DNA from: an uncultured Oscillospiraceae bacterium
GTDB lineage: Bacteria; Bacillota; Clostridia; Oscillospirales; Oscillospiraceae
Direction of reading: 5' to 3'
Assembly (NCBI GenBank): GCA_937915075.1
Contig: CALDMA010000305.1
Span: forward strand, 1 to 41,939
Length of the DNA: 41,939 nucleotides
Every line of letters starts with the position of its first letter. Positions within the stretch are counted from its first letter, which is position 1. The notes beneath the pieces were generated by a model, which worked only from the letters and a program-made list of their open reading frames with translations, did not search any database and was not told where the DNA came from. The position numbers were made by a program, and so were the translations under genes. This document shows, piece after piece, positions 16,327 through 23,999 of this stretch.

Positions 16327-16362
16327 ACGACTGAAAAATTTGCCGGTGGGGAGGACTGTTCC

Positions 16363-17310
16363 ATGTACTATATCGGCATTGACCTTGGCGGAACGAATAT
16401 CAAGGGCGCACTTGTGAGCGAAACGGGCGAGATCGCGCGGGAGGTAAGCCGTCCCACGCGCGCCGAGCTGGGCGCAGAGGCGGTCTGCGACGGCATCGCC
16501 GCGGTCATCGCGGCACTCTCGTCCGGCGTGGACAGGGCTTCGCTCGGCGGCGTCGGGCTCGGCTGTCCGGGAACGGTGGACGACGAGACCGGCCGCGTGC
16601 TCTATGCGAACAACCTCGGCTGGAAGAGCTTCGACCTGCGCGCGGCGGTCAAGTCGCGCACGGACTTTGACCTGCGCATCGGCAACGACGCGAACGTGGC
16701 CGCGCTGGCGGAGGCGCTGGTCGGCTGCGCCAAAGGAGCGCAGAGCGCCGTGATCGTCACGCTCGGCACGGGCGTCGGCGGCGGCGTGGTGCTGGACGGC
16801 AAAATGCTTACGGGCTACACCGGCGCGGCGAGCGAGCTGGGCCACATGGTCATCCGCGCGGGCGGAAAGCCGTGCGCCTGCGGGCGGCGCGGCTGCTATG
16901 AGGCCTATGCCAGCGCGACCGCGCTCATCCGCGAGACAAAGCGCGCGATGGCCGCGCATCCCGGGAGCCGGATGCACGCCGCTGCCGAGGAGAACGGCGC
17001 GGTGGACGGACGCACGGCGTTCATCGCGGCGCAGCGCGGCGATGCCGCCGCGCTGGCGGTGGTGGACCGCTATCTGGACGACCTCGCCTGCGGTGTCGCC
17101 AACATCGTCAACATCTTTTTCCCGGAGGTCATCGCGCTCTCCGGCGGCGTGGCCAATCAGGGCGACGCGCTGCTTGTCCCGCTGCGGGAGCGGGTGCGGG
17201 CGCTGAGCTACGGCTCACGCTATGCCGCGCGTCACACGCGCATCGAGCTCTGCACGCTCGGCTACCGCGCAGGCGTGATCGGCGCGGCGATGCTGGCGAA
17301 GCAGAGCTGA
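16363..17310 (+). CDS. ROK-family sugar kinase, glucokinase-like
   Basis: 315 residues, the usual length for ROK glucokinases. The ATP-binding site is at the N-terminus (YYIGIDLGGTNIKGAL). The catalytic Asp lies in IGNDANVAALAEAL. A second phosphate loop reads TLGTGVGGGVVLDG. The zinc and ROK signature is ELGHM followed by CACGRRGCYE. GTGGGGAGG lies upstream of ATG 16363. It would phosphorylate glucose or a related hexose in the cytoplasm; a ROK N-acetylmannosamine or fructokinase is the alternative, as there is no sugar operon around it. It has its own promoter and terminator. Confidence 0.9.
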   Translation: MYYIGIDLGGTNIKGALVSETGEIAREVSRPTRAELGAEAVCDGIAAVIAALSSGVDRASLGGVGLGCPGTVDDETGRVLYANNLGWKSFDLRAAVKSRTDFDLRIGNDANVAALAEALVGCAKGAQSAVIVTLGTGVGGGVVLDGKMLTGYTGAASELGHMVIRAGGKPCACGRRGCYEAYASATALIRETKRAMAAHPGSRMHAAAEENGAVDGRTAFIAAQRGDAAALAVVDRYLDDLACGVANIVNIFFPEVIALSGGVANQGDALLVPLRERVRALSYGSRYAARHTRIELCTLGYRAGVIGAAMLAKQS

Positions 17311-17331
17311 AAGGAAGAACAGAACAATGGT

Positions 17332-17365
17332 AAGGAGGGCAGCCGCCGCGGCGGCTGCCCTCCTT
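17332..17365. terminator. Perfect inverted repeat between convergent genes
   Basis: A 34-base perfect palindrome, 16 bases per arm around GC (AAGGAGGGCAGCCGCC and its complement), between the ROK gene and the convergent DUF6512 gene. There is no T-run, so it may stop transcription or protect 3' ends from both sides. Confidence 0.6.
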
Positions 17366-17385
17366 GCTGTACCAAATGATGAGAT

Positions 17386-17937
17386 TTATCCTGCTGCCCC
17401 TGCCGCGGCGAGCCCGTAGAGCCCATTCGTCGGATCCTGCCAGAGCGGGAGATGGATGGGACGGTAGGTGAAGAACACGAACGCGAAGGCCAGCGCCCAC
17501 AGCAGAAGAAAGCCGGCGAGCTGCCACGCGCCGCCGCGCAGCGCGCCGCGCGTGAGCAGACGGAAGCTCATGAAATAGAGCAGCGCGTCCGCGAGAAAGA
17601 AAATGGCGATGTTCACCCAGTCCGGCGTTTTGCCGAACATCCCGCCGAGCGAGTAAAAGAGCACGGGGATCGCGAGCAGACCGAGCAGGATGGACGCTGC
17701 CTTGGCGGCAAAGAAGTTCCGCAGCGGCTCGGCAAAGACGATGAATTCCACCATGGTGAAGAGAAAGAACGGCACGAACAGCAGCTTCATGTGCTCCCAG
17801 GTGGACTCATTGACGGCGCAGAACGCCGCGATGAGCGGATTGCCTCCGGTCCATTCGTACACGAAATGCAGCAGCGTACCGACCGCACCGGTGAACGCGA
17901 AGCCGATCAGCTCCCAGTGCAGCAGCCTTTTTTGCAT
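17386..17937 (-). CDS. DUF6512-family integral membrane protein
   Basis: 183 residues from ATG 17937, which follows GGAGGTG; upstream in-frame codons lack a ribosome site. Five to six hydrophobic helices are visible (LIGFAFTGAVGTLLHFVYEW, then LLFVPFFLFTMVEFIVF, ILLGLLAIPVLFYSLGG, IAIFFLADALLYF, LAGFLLLWALAFAFVFF). The segment AVNESTWEHMKLLF is the conserved signature I associate with DUF6512. The function is unknown in the family. It is a single gene, convergent with the ROK gene and divergent from the MATE gene. Confidence 0.8.
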   Translation of the reverse strand: MQKRLLHWELIGFAFTGAVGTLLHFVYEWTGGNPLIAAFCAVNESTWEHMKLLFVPFFLFTMVEFIVFAEPLRNFFAAKAASILLGLLAIPVLFYSLGGMFGKTPDWVNIAIFFLADALLYFMSFRLLTRGALRGGAWQLAGFLLLWALAFAFVFFTYRPIHLPLWQDPTNGLYGLAAAGAAG

Positions 17938-18024
17938 AAGGACACCTCCGTTTATTTGCTTTGTCCATTGTATGGATTTCGGCGTCATTTTATCCCATGC
18001 AATATAAAAACCGCCCGGCCGTCC

Positions 18025-18053
18025 TTGACGCGGCGGGCGAAAACCGCTATACT
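18025..18053 (+). promoter_or_regulatory. Candidate sigma-A promoter of the MATE gene
   Basis: TTGACG (18025-18030), a 17-base spacer and TATACT (18048-18053). The predicted start near 18060 rules out the in-frame ATG at 18058 and favours ATG 18130. Confidence 0.7.
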
Positions 18054-18129
18054 CATTATGGTTATCTGCCGCGCGGCGGTGCCGGACAAAGAAAGGGAGG
18101 CTTCGGCAAGGATTGCCGATGGTTTCAAA

Positions 18130-19503
18130 ATGGATGAGCAGATGTCCCCGCTCGCGGGGAGACAAAATATTGAATTTACCGACCGTCAGCTCGTGAGCCT
18201 GATTTTGCCGATGCTGGCCGAGCAGCTGCTCGGCATCACGGTGGGCCTTGCGGACTCGCTGATGGTCGCGACTGTGGGCGACGCGTCGATCTCGGCAGTG
18301 TCGCTCGTGGACAGCGTCAGCGCGCTGATGATCTACATTTTCTCCGCCATGGCGACCGGCGGTGCGGTCGTGGCCGGTCAGTATCTCGGCCGACGCGAGC
18401 GGGAGGAGGCCTGCCGCAGCGCGCAGCAGCTCATGGTGCTGCTCGGCGTGGTGTCGCTGGCGGTGACGGCGCTTTTATACCTGTTCCGGGACCCGATCGT
18501 CACGCGCCTTTTCCGACACATCGACGCGGACGTCATGAAGGCGACGAACATCTACTACAGCTACGTCATGGCCTCCATTCCGGGCATCGCGCTCTACAAC
18601 GGCGGCGCGGCGCTCTTCCGCACGATGTCGCGCTCCGATGTGTCGCTCAAGGTCTCGCTGCTGATGAACGGCATCAACGTCGCGGGCAACGCCATTCTGA
18701 TCTTCGGCCTCGGCTTCGATGTGGCGGGCGTCGCCATTCCCACGCTCGTCTCGCGCACGGTGGCGGCGGCCGTGATCGTGTGGCTCCTCTTCAACGAAAG
18801 GCTCGAGCTGCACCTTTCCGACATCCGCGCGTTCCGCCTGGAAAAGCGCGTCATGCGCAATATCTTCCGCATCGCTATCCCCAGCGGCGTGGAGAACGGG
18901 ATGTTCCACTTCGGACGGCTCATTCTCTTCAGCCTCATCTCCACCTTCGGCACGGCGAGCATCACGGCCAACGCCATCGGCAACACGATGGGCAATTTCC
19001 ATGTGTTTGCCGGGCAGGCCATCTGCATGGGCCTGACGACCGTGGTGAGCCAATGCGTTGGCGCGGGCGCCTATGACCGCGCACGGTACTACATGAAAAA
19101 GCTGACCGTCGCGACCTATGCGGTCATGGCGTTTATCAACATCACGCTGATCCTCTGCATCCCGCTCATTCTGCGCGTGTACGACGTCACGCCCGAGGCG
19201 GCGGTGCTGGCCCGCAAGGTCATGCTGATCCACGGCGGCAGCGCAATCCTCCTGTGGCTCCCGTCGTTTATGATCCCGTATTTCCTGCGCGCCGCGGGCG
19301 ACGCGACCTATACCATGGTCGTGAGTATGCTCACCATGTGGCTCGTGCGTGTGCTGGGAGCCTACGTCATCGGCCGCTATCTCGGCTACGGCGTGGTCGG
19401 CGTGTGGTTCGCCCACGCGATCCTCGACTGGGCGACGCGCAGCGTCATTTTCTACGCCCGCTACCGCAGCAGAAAATGGGAGCGCATGGCGATCCGATCA
19501 TAG
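18130..19503 (+). CDS. MATE-family efflux transporter
   Basis: 457 residues with 12 hydrophobic helices, the usual MATE length. Typical segments are LVSLILPMLAEQLLGITVGL, LVDSVSAL, GAVVAGQYLGRR (about 80-90) and GVENGMFHFGRL at the start of the second half. It would expel cationic drugs or metabolites using a sodium or proton gradient. A longer in-frame extension lies opposite the DUF6512 gene and is not credible. The ribosome site is weak (GGGAGG about 30 bases away), so the start is the least sure part. Confidence 0.88.
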   Translation: MDEQMSPLAGRQNIEFTDRQLVSLILPMLAEQLLGITVGLADSLMVATVGDASISAVSLVDSVSALMIYIFSAMATGGAVVAGQYLGRREREEACRSAQQLMVLLGVVSLAVTALLYLFRDPIVTRLFRHIDADVMKATNIYYSYVMASIPGIALYNGGAALFRTMSRSDVSLKVSLLMNGINVAGNAILIFGLGFDVAGVAIPTLVSRTVAAAVIVWLLFNERLELHLSDIRAFRLEKRVMRNIFRIAIPSGVENGMFHFGRLILFSLISTFGTASITANAIGNTMGNFHVFAGQAICMGLTTVVSQCVGAGAYDRARYYMKKLTVATYAVMAFINITLILCIPLILRVYDVTPEAAVLARKVMLIHGGSAILLWLPSFMIPYFLRAAGDATYTMVVSMLTMWLVRVLGAYVIGRYLGYGVVGVWFAHAILDWATRSVIFYARYRSRKWERMAIRS

Positions 19504-19512
19504 CAGAAGAGC

Positions 19513-19551
19513 AAAAAAAGAAAAGCCGCGCGATCACGGCTTTTCTTTTTT
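19513..19551. terminator. Bidirectional terminator between MATE and the convergent gene
   Basis: AAAAAAAGAAAAGCCG and CGGCTTTTCTTTTTT flank an 8-base loop. It carries A-runs and T-runs on both sides, so it serves both strands. Confidence 0.85.
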
Positions 19552-19557
19552 CCGGTC

Positions 19558-19965
19558 TTACATTTCCACGGTGATGTTGTCGGTTCCGTGCTGCTCAAAT
19601 TCGCCTAAGTACACATCCATGCGCTCGCGCAGCTCGTCGTAATTTTCCGGCGTGGGCGCGTCGGAGTCCATGTCGCGCAGGGCGAGCTCCTGGGCGAGGA
19701 TCTCAAAAAACATCGTGTCCTCGTAGGCGAGGATGGCCTCATGGATGCCGCCCTCGGCGAAGGCGCGCGAGGGGATCAGCTCGCCCTGATAGGACTCGAC
19801 CAGCGGCACCATGCCGTGGTTGATGCAGTTGGAGAAAACGGTGCTCTCCACCTCGTCGTATTCGCGGATGCGGTCGTCGCCGCGCGTAGAGTTGAGCACC
19901 CAGTTGCCGATATAGACCAGATCAAGAAGACGGCGGAATTGCTTTTCCGTCAATTCGATTTTCAT
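19558..19965 (-). CDS. Conserved-looking acidic protein of unknown function
   Basis: 135 residues from ATG 19965, with AGGAGG upstream. It begins MKIELTEKQFRRLLDLVYIG and is rich in Asp and Glu, with no membrane segment, signal or recognisable motif. It looks like a small helical cytoplasmic protein. It is flanked by a shared terminator on one side and the divergent DUF1934 gene on the other. No function is proposed. Confidence 0.75.
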   Translation of the reverse strand: MKIELTEKQFRRLLDLVYIGNWVLNSTRGDDRIREYDEVESTVFSNCINHGMVPLVESYQGELIPSRAFAEGGIHEAILAYEDTMFFEILAQELALRDMDSDAPTPENYDELRERMDVYLGEFEQHGTDNITVEM

Positions 19966-20074
19966 GCTGCGCCTCCTGTGATGCAGATTTCGATTTCTAT
20001 GATGATAGCACACTCTGCGTCAAAATGCCATAGCAAAAACAGGCAGAATGTGAAAAAAGAAAGGGGGACCACTT

Positions 20075-20491
20075 GTGAAAGAGGACGTTTCCGTCCGCGT
20101 GTGCGGCGTGCAGCGCTGCCCCGGCGCGGAGGAGGACGTGAGCGAGCTGGTGTGCGAGGGCGTCTTCAAGCATACGGCGGACGGCTGGCTGCTCGCCTAC
20201 GACGAGCCGGCGGAGGCCGGCGCCGTCAAAACGCTGCTCCGCTTTGCCGATGGCCGCGTCACGCTCACGCGCCGCGGCGCGGTGCGCAGCGAGATGACCT
20301 TTGCGGCGGGGGAGCGCCATACCATATTCTATGAGCTTCCCCTCGGACGCTTGACAATGGAGCTTCACACGGACAGCGTTTGCGCGGCGCTCGATGGCGC
20401 GCGCGGTACGCTGGAGCTGTGCTACCGCCTGACGGTACGGGACGAAACGGTGAGCAAGAACCGGCTCACCGTCACACTGGCCCCGCGCTGA
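20075..20491 (+). CDS. DUF1934 (YwiB-like) beta-barrel protein
   Basis: 138 residues from GTG 20075 behind AAAGGGGG. The pattern of alternating beta strands and the segments ADGRVTLTRRGAVRSEMTF, FYELPLGRLTMELHT and GTLELCYRLTV match DUF1934, a calycin-like single-domain family common in Firmicutes. A small cytoplasmic protein with no established role. It is preceded by AT-rich sequence that would hold both divergent promoters. Confidence 0.8.
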   Translation: MKEDVSVRVCGVQRCPGAEEDVSELVCEGVFKHTADGWLLAYDEPAEAGAVKTLLRFADGRVTLTRRGAVRSEMTFAAGERHTIFYELPLGRLTMELHTDSVCAALDGARGTLELCYRLTVRDETVSKNRLTVTLAPR

Positions 20492-20815
20492 GCGAGAAAA
20501 GACGGCGATCTTCGGTCAATTCTGCCAAAGGACCAAAACGGAGAGCGCCGATGTGGTCATTTTGCTGTGACAAACGGGAAAAACAGGCGGAAGTGCCAAA
20601 AAGTGGCAGCCGGATATGAGCCAAATGCACATAAAAAGAGACGGAAGTGCTGCCGGATCTATGACTGGTATACAATTTGCAGCTCCAACTGGTACTTGCG
20701 AACCTGTTAATTTAGTATAAAGTAGTAAATGACAGCGAATTGACCAAAAAAAGACGGGAAGGAAGATCGGTTTTTGGTTCTCGCGTCAATCTATCTTTTA
20801 AGGAGAGAGAAGAAA
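20492..20815 (+). other. Intergenic region upstream of yjiH with operator repeats
   Basis: 324 bases without a credible gene. It holds the direct repeats at 20666-20697, an AT-rich TAGTATAAAGTAG segment (20713-20725) that can act as -10, and the yjiH ribosome site. The first 170 bases show nothing recognised. Confidence 0.6.
20666..20697 (+). promoter_or_regulatory. Direct-repeat operator upstream of yjiH, predicted MocR site
   Basis: ACTGGTAT (20666-20673) and ACTGGTAC (20690-20697), start to start 24 bases. The same pair with the same 24-base period precedes arcA (23793-23824). MocR regulators typically bind direct repeats at target promoters, and a MocR gene lies between the two targets. 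A candidate -10 (TATAAA, 20716-20721) begins 26 bases after the second repeat starts. Confidence 0.7.
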
Positions 20816-22201
20816 GTGGAAAACAACACCACGAAAAGCAGGGGCGCTCTGAAGGCTATGTTCCTCATCCCCTCCATCATCGGCGTTATCATCTTCATGA
20901 TCCCCATGAAGATCGGCGGCAGCTGGACCGTTGTGGTCAAGGTGATCTCCGACGCGCTCAAGAATGCGATCGGCTACAACAACGTCGCCATGCTCTGCAT
21001 CGGCATCCTGACGGTCTCCGCCGTTATGGCGGTGATCTCGCTGGCGAAGCCCAAGTTCATTATGGACAACGAGCTGCTTAAGGGCTGCTTCGCGGTCTCC
21101 CTTCCCTGGGTGATCGTCCGCATCATCGGCTGCGTCTGCGTCTGGCTGACCTGGATCTACAGCTTTTCCCCCAACGCGAAGGAGCCCACCGGCGCGCTTC
21201 TTCAGGCGATCGTCGGCGGCGATCAGGGCGGCTTGGCCTATGACCTCATCATTGGCCTCGTGTTCGTGTTCCTGATGGCGAGCTACCTGCTGCCTCTGCT
21301 GACCGACTTCGGTCTGCTCGAGTATGTCGGCGCGCTCCTTACCAAGGTCATGCGTCCTCTGTTCAAGGTCCCCGGCCGCGCGGCGGTCGACTGCATCACC
21401 TCTTGGATCGGTGACGGCACCCTCGGCGTCATGCTCACCTGCAACCAGTACGAGGGCGGCTACTACTCCGCCAAGGAAGCGAGCATCATCGCGACGCTGT
21501 TCTCCGCGGTCTCCATCACGTTCTCCCTCGTCGTTCTTGATGAGGTCGGCCTGGTCGAGATGTTCGGCGTTTACTACCTGCTCATCTGCTTCGTGGGTAT
21601 CATCTGCGCGCTCATCTGCCCGCGCCTGTGGCCCCTTAAGAATAAGCCCGACACCTACCTCGTTCCCGGCAAGGCTGCTCCCGACACGCTGCCCGAGGGC
21701 TACAAGAGCTCCGGCGAGTACGGTATGGATCTCGCGCTCAACCGCGTTGCCGCCCACAAGGGCATTGGCGAATTCCTTGCCAGCGGTACCAAGAACTGCC
21801 TGAGCATGTGGTTCGGCATCCTGCCCACCGTTATGGCCGTCGGTACCGTCGCGCTCGTCCTCGCCAACTACACCCCGATCTTCGAGTGGCTGGGCCTGCC
21901 CTTCAAGCCCCTGCTGCAGCTCCTCGGTGTGCCCGAGGCCGGTGCGGCTGCCTCGACCATGGTCGTCGGCTTCACCGATATGTTCACCCCCGCCATCCTG
22001 ATCGCGGGCTGTGAGGACGCGATGACCCGCTTCATCGTTGCGGTCATCTCCATCACGCAGGTCCTGTTCCTCGACGAGGTCGGCGGCCTGATCATCAGCT
22101 CCAAGCTGCCGGTCAACCTCGGCGAGCTGTTCGTGATCTTCCTGGAGCGTACCATCATTAGCATTCTGGTCGTCTGCCCCATCGCTCACCTGCTGTTCTG
22201 A
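20816..22201 (+). CDS. YjiH-family membrane protein with nucleoside-recognition Gate domains
   Basis: 461 residues from GTG 20816, with AAGGAG 10 bases upstream. About 10-11 hydrophobic helices. The Gate-like repeats include GRAAVDCITSWIGDGTLGVM and STMVVGFTDMFTPAILI, and the segments FSAVSITFSLVVLDEVGLVE and ITQVLFLDEVGGLI repeat between the halves. YjiH proteins have no proven substrate. Its place with an arginine deiminase and a shared operator suggests transport of arginine, citrulline, ornithine or a related compound, which is inference only. Codon use is strongly biased, as for highly expressed genes. Confidence 0.85.
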   Translation: MENNTTKSRGALKAMFLIPSIIGVIIFMIPMKIGGSWTVVVKVISDALKNAIGYNNVAMLCIGILTVSAVMAVISLAKPKFIMDNELLKGCFAVSLPWVIVRIIGCVCVWLTWIYSFSPNAKEPTGALLQAIVGGDQGGLAYDLIIGLVFVFLMASYLLPLLTDFGLLEYVGALLTKVMRPLFKVPGRAAVDCITSWIGDGTLGVMLTCNQYEGGYYSAKEASIIATLFSAVSITFSLVVLDEVGLVEMFGVYYLLICFVGIICALICPRLWPLKNKPDTYLVPGKAAPDTLPEGYKSSGEYGMDLALNRVAAHKGIGEFLASGTKNCLSMWFGILPTVMAVGTVALVLANYTPIFEWLGLPFKPLLQLLGVPEAGAAASTMVVGFTDMFTPAILIAGCEDAMTRFIVAVISITQVLFLDEVGGLIISSKLPVNLGELFVIFLERTIISILVVCPIAHLLF

Positions 22202-22238
22202 GATAAGGCGGTCAGGACCATCGTTACATAGCAAACGA

Positions 22239-22275
22239 GAGCCGGAGCACCGTACAGGTTCTCCGGCTCTTATTT
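22239..22275 (+). terminator. Rho-independent terminator after yjiH
   Basis: GAGCCGGAG and CTCCGGCTC form a 9-bp stem with a 13-base loop, followed by TTATTT. It lies between yjiH and the MocR gene, so the regulator may be expressed at a lower level or from its own promoter. Confidence 0.75.
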
Positions 22276-22305
22276 CACCAAACGCCGCGCACGGAAGGAG
22301 AAGGC

Positions 22306-23793
22306 ATGGACGTCAAGCTGGATAAGCAAAGCAAAATACCGGTCTATCTGCAGATCGTGGATCAGCTTCGCGCGCAGATCATGTGCGGCGCGCTGCCGTC
22401 CGGCAGCGTGCTGCCCTCGGAGCGCGGCCTGGCTCAAATGCTTGAGGTCCACCGCAATACGGTCGTCAAGGCGTATGGCGAGCTCAAGAGCGACGCATGG
22501 ATCGAGTCCCGGCAGGGCATCGGCTACGTCGTCGCCATTCCGCCCGCGGCGGAGGACGGCGGGGAAGGGGAGACGGCAGCCTCCGACAAGCCGAGCCGCC
22601 GCGTGAACTGGATCAATGAGATCAAGGACCGCTACCTCGACATGGAAAAGACCTTTGACGATCTTTTCCAGCGCTTTACCGACGAGAGCAAATACTCCCT
22701 CGGCAGCGGCATCTCCACCAACGAGGTGTTCCGTCCCGAGCGCGTCGCGCACGACATCGCGCCGCTGATGACGAGCGCAGGCTGCTGCCAGTATTTTTAC
22801 AGCCCCTATAAGGGCGATAAGTTCCTGCGGCAGAAGCTCGTCTCTTTCCTCAGCACCAAGGGCGTCAAGGCGTCCACCGGCGAGATACAGATATTGTCCG
22901 AGACGAATCAGGCGGTGGACTTCATCGTGACGCTCCTCGTCCAGCCCGGCGACACCGTCGTCATGGAGGAGCCGGTCCATCCGGATATGTCCCGCGCGAT
23001 GGAGCTGGCCGGTGCGAAGATCCTCACCGTGCCGGTGGATCAGGACGGGATGCGCGTGGATCTGCTCGAAAAGCTCATCCTTCACAAGCATCCGCGCTTC
23101 ATTTTCGTCAACTCGAGCTTCCACGATCCCACCGGCCACATCCTCTCGCTGGAGCGGCGGAAGAAGATCATCGAGATCTCCAACACCTACCGCGTTCCCA
23201 TCGTGGAGGAGGACGCCGCGAGCGAGCTCGTTTACGAGGGCGAAAGGCTGCCGCCCATCAAGGCGTTCGACACGCTGGAAAACGTCATTTACATCTATTC
23301 CTTCTCGCTGACCTTTGTCACGGGCCTGAGCATCGCGGTCGTCGTGGCCAATGCCGATGTCATCCGCAGCCTGAGCTATCTGGTCTCCGTGCGTCTGATG
23401 GCGTCGGACTGGATGACGCAGAAGCTGCTGGGCCGCTATCTCGACGACGGCACTTACTATAAGGCGCTTGACGAGTTCCGCGCCAGCTACAGCCGCAAGC
23501 AGCGGCTCGTGTGCGAGAAGCTCGACGAGATGGCAGCCCTCGGCGTCTCCTATGAGCGACCGCGCGGCGGCGTGTACATCTGGTGTCGTCTGCCCGACGG
23601 GGTGGACAGCAAGCAGTTCATCAACCGGGCCTACAACATGGGCCTGATCCTCATTCCGGGCTATGTGTTTTACCCGTTCAAAAACGGCGGGCGGAACTAT
23701 GTCCGCATCAACTACTCCTACGAGTCGGACGAGCGCCTGCTCGCCGGCATGGAGGTCTTCCGCGCGGCGCTGCTGGAGTCGCTCGGAGGCTGA
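22306..23793 (+). CDS. MocR/GntR-type regulator with a degenerate aminotransferase domain
   Basis: 495 residues from ATG 22306 behind GGAAGGAG. A GntR winged helix (about 5-75) has IPVYLQIVDQLRAQI, LPSERGLAQML and HRNTVVKAYGEL. The fold-type-I aminotransferase domain spans about 110-490. The PLP site is altered: the usual NPTG reads DPTG (Asp274), EDDYDSE reads EEDAASE (Ala304 for Tyr), the Schiff-base Lys in TFSKxLxPGLR is Leu335 (SFSLTFVTGLS), and the phosphate Arg is Ser342. The Arg near the C-terminus (VRINYS) is kept. It probably senses a ligand without PLP chemistry. Predicted operators lie before yjiH and arcA. Confidence 0.9.
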   Translation: MDVKLDKQSKIPVYLQIVDQLRAQIMCGALPSGSVLPSERGLAQMLEVHRNTVVKAYGELKSDAWIESRQGIGYVVAIPPAAEDGGEGETAASDKPSRRVNWINEIKDRYLDMEKTFDDLFQRFTDESKYSLGSGISTNEVFRPERVAHDIAPLMTSAGCCQYFYSPYKGDKFLRQKLVSFLSTKGVKASTGEIQILSETNQAVDFIVTLLVQPGDTVVMEEPVHPDMSRAMELAGAKILTVPVDQDGMRVDLLEKLILHKHPRFIFVNSSFHDPTGHILSLERRKKIIEISNTYRVPIVEEDAASELVYEGERLPPIKAFDTLENVIYIYSFSLTFVTGLSIAVVVANADVIRSLSYLVSVRLMASDWMTQKLLGRYLDDGTYYKALDEFRASYSRKQRLVCEKLDEMAALGVSYERPRGGVYIWCRLPDGVDSKQFINRAYNMGLILIPGYVFYPFKNGGRNYVRINYSYESDERLLAGMEVFRAALLESLGG

Positions 23794-23824
23794 CTGGTAC
23801 ATGAAAAACGCAAAACACTGATAC
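23793..23824 (+). promoter_or_regulatory. Direct-repeat operator upstream of arcA, predicted MocR site
   Basis: ACTGGTAC (23793-23800, overlapping the last base of the MocR stop codon) and ACTGATAC (23817-23824), start to start 24 bases, as upstream of yjiH. The second repeat abuts the -35 region of the candidate arcA promoter, the place expected for an activator. Confidence 0.7.
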
Positions 23825-23852
23825 TACCATTTTTCGCGCGGCTGAGTATACT
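23824..23852 (+). promoter_or_regulatory. Candidate arcA promoter with weak -35
   Basis: -10 TATACT (23847-23852) with CTACCA (23824-23829) 17 bases upstream. The poor -35 next to the operator repeats suggests that an activator is needed. The leader to ATG 24000 is about 140 bases. Confidence 0.5.
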
Positions 23853-23999
23853 GGTTTTAGTGAAAAACCATGAGAAACGTGCGAGTGTTAAGATGAAAAT
23901 TGTTGAATCTGAATAAGCGGACCGACGAATTTCCGGCTGCTGTTCAGGCCGTTGGGAGGGCTGCACATTGCGCCGCCGTCCCGGGAAAGGAGCAACTAT

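Noticed and set aside
17452..18129. Upstream in-frame extension of the MATE protein (including ATG 18058).
   Set aside because: It runs opposite the DUF6512 gene and precedes the predicted transcription start near 18060.
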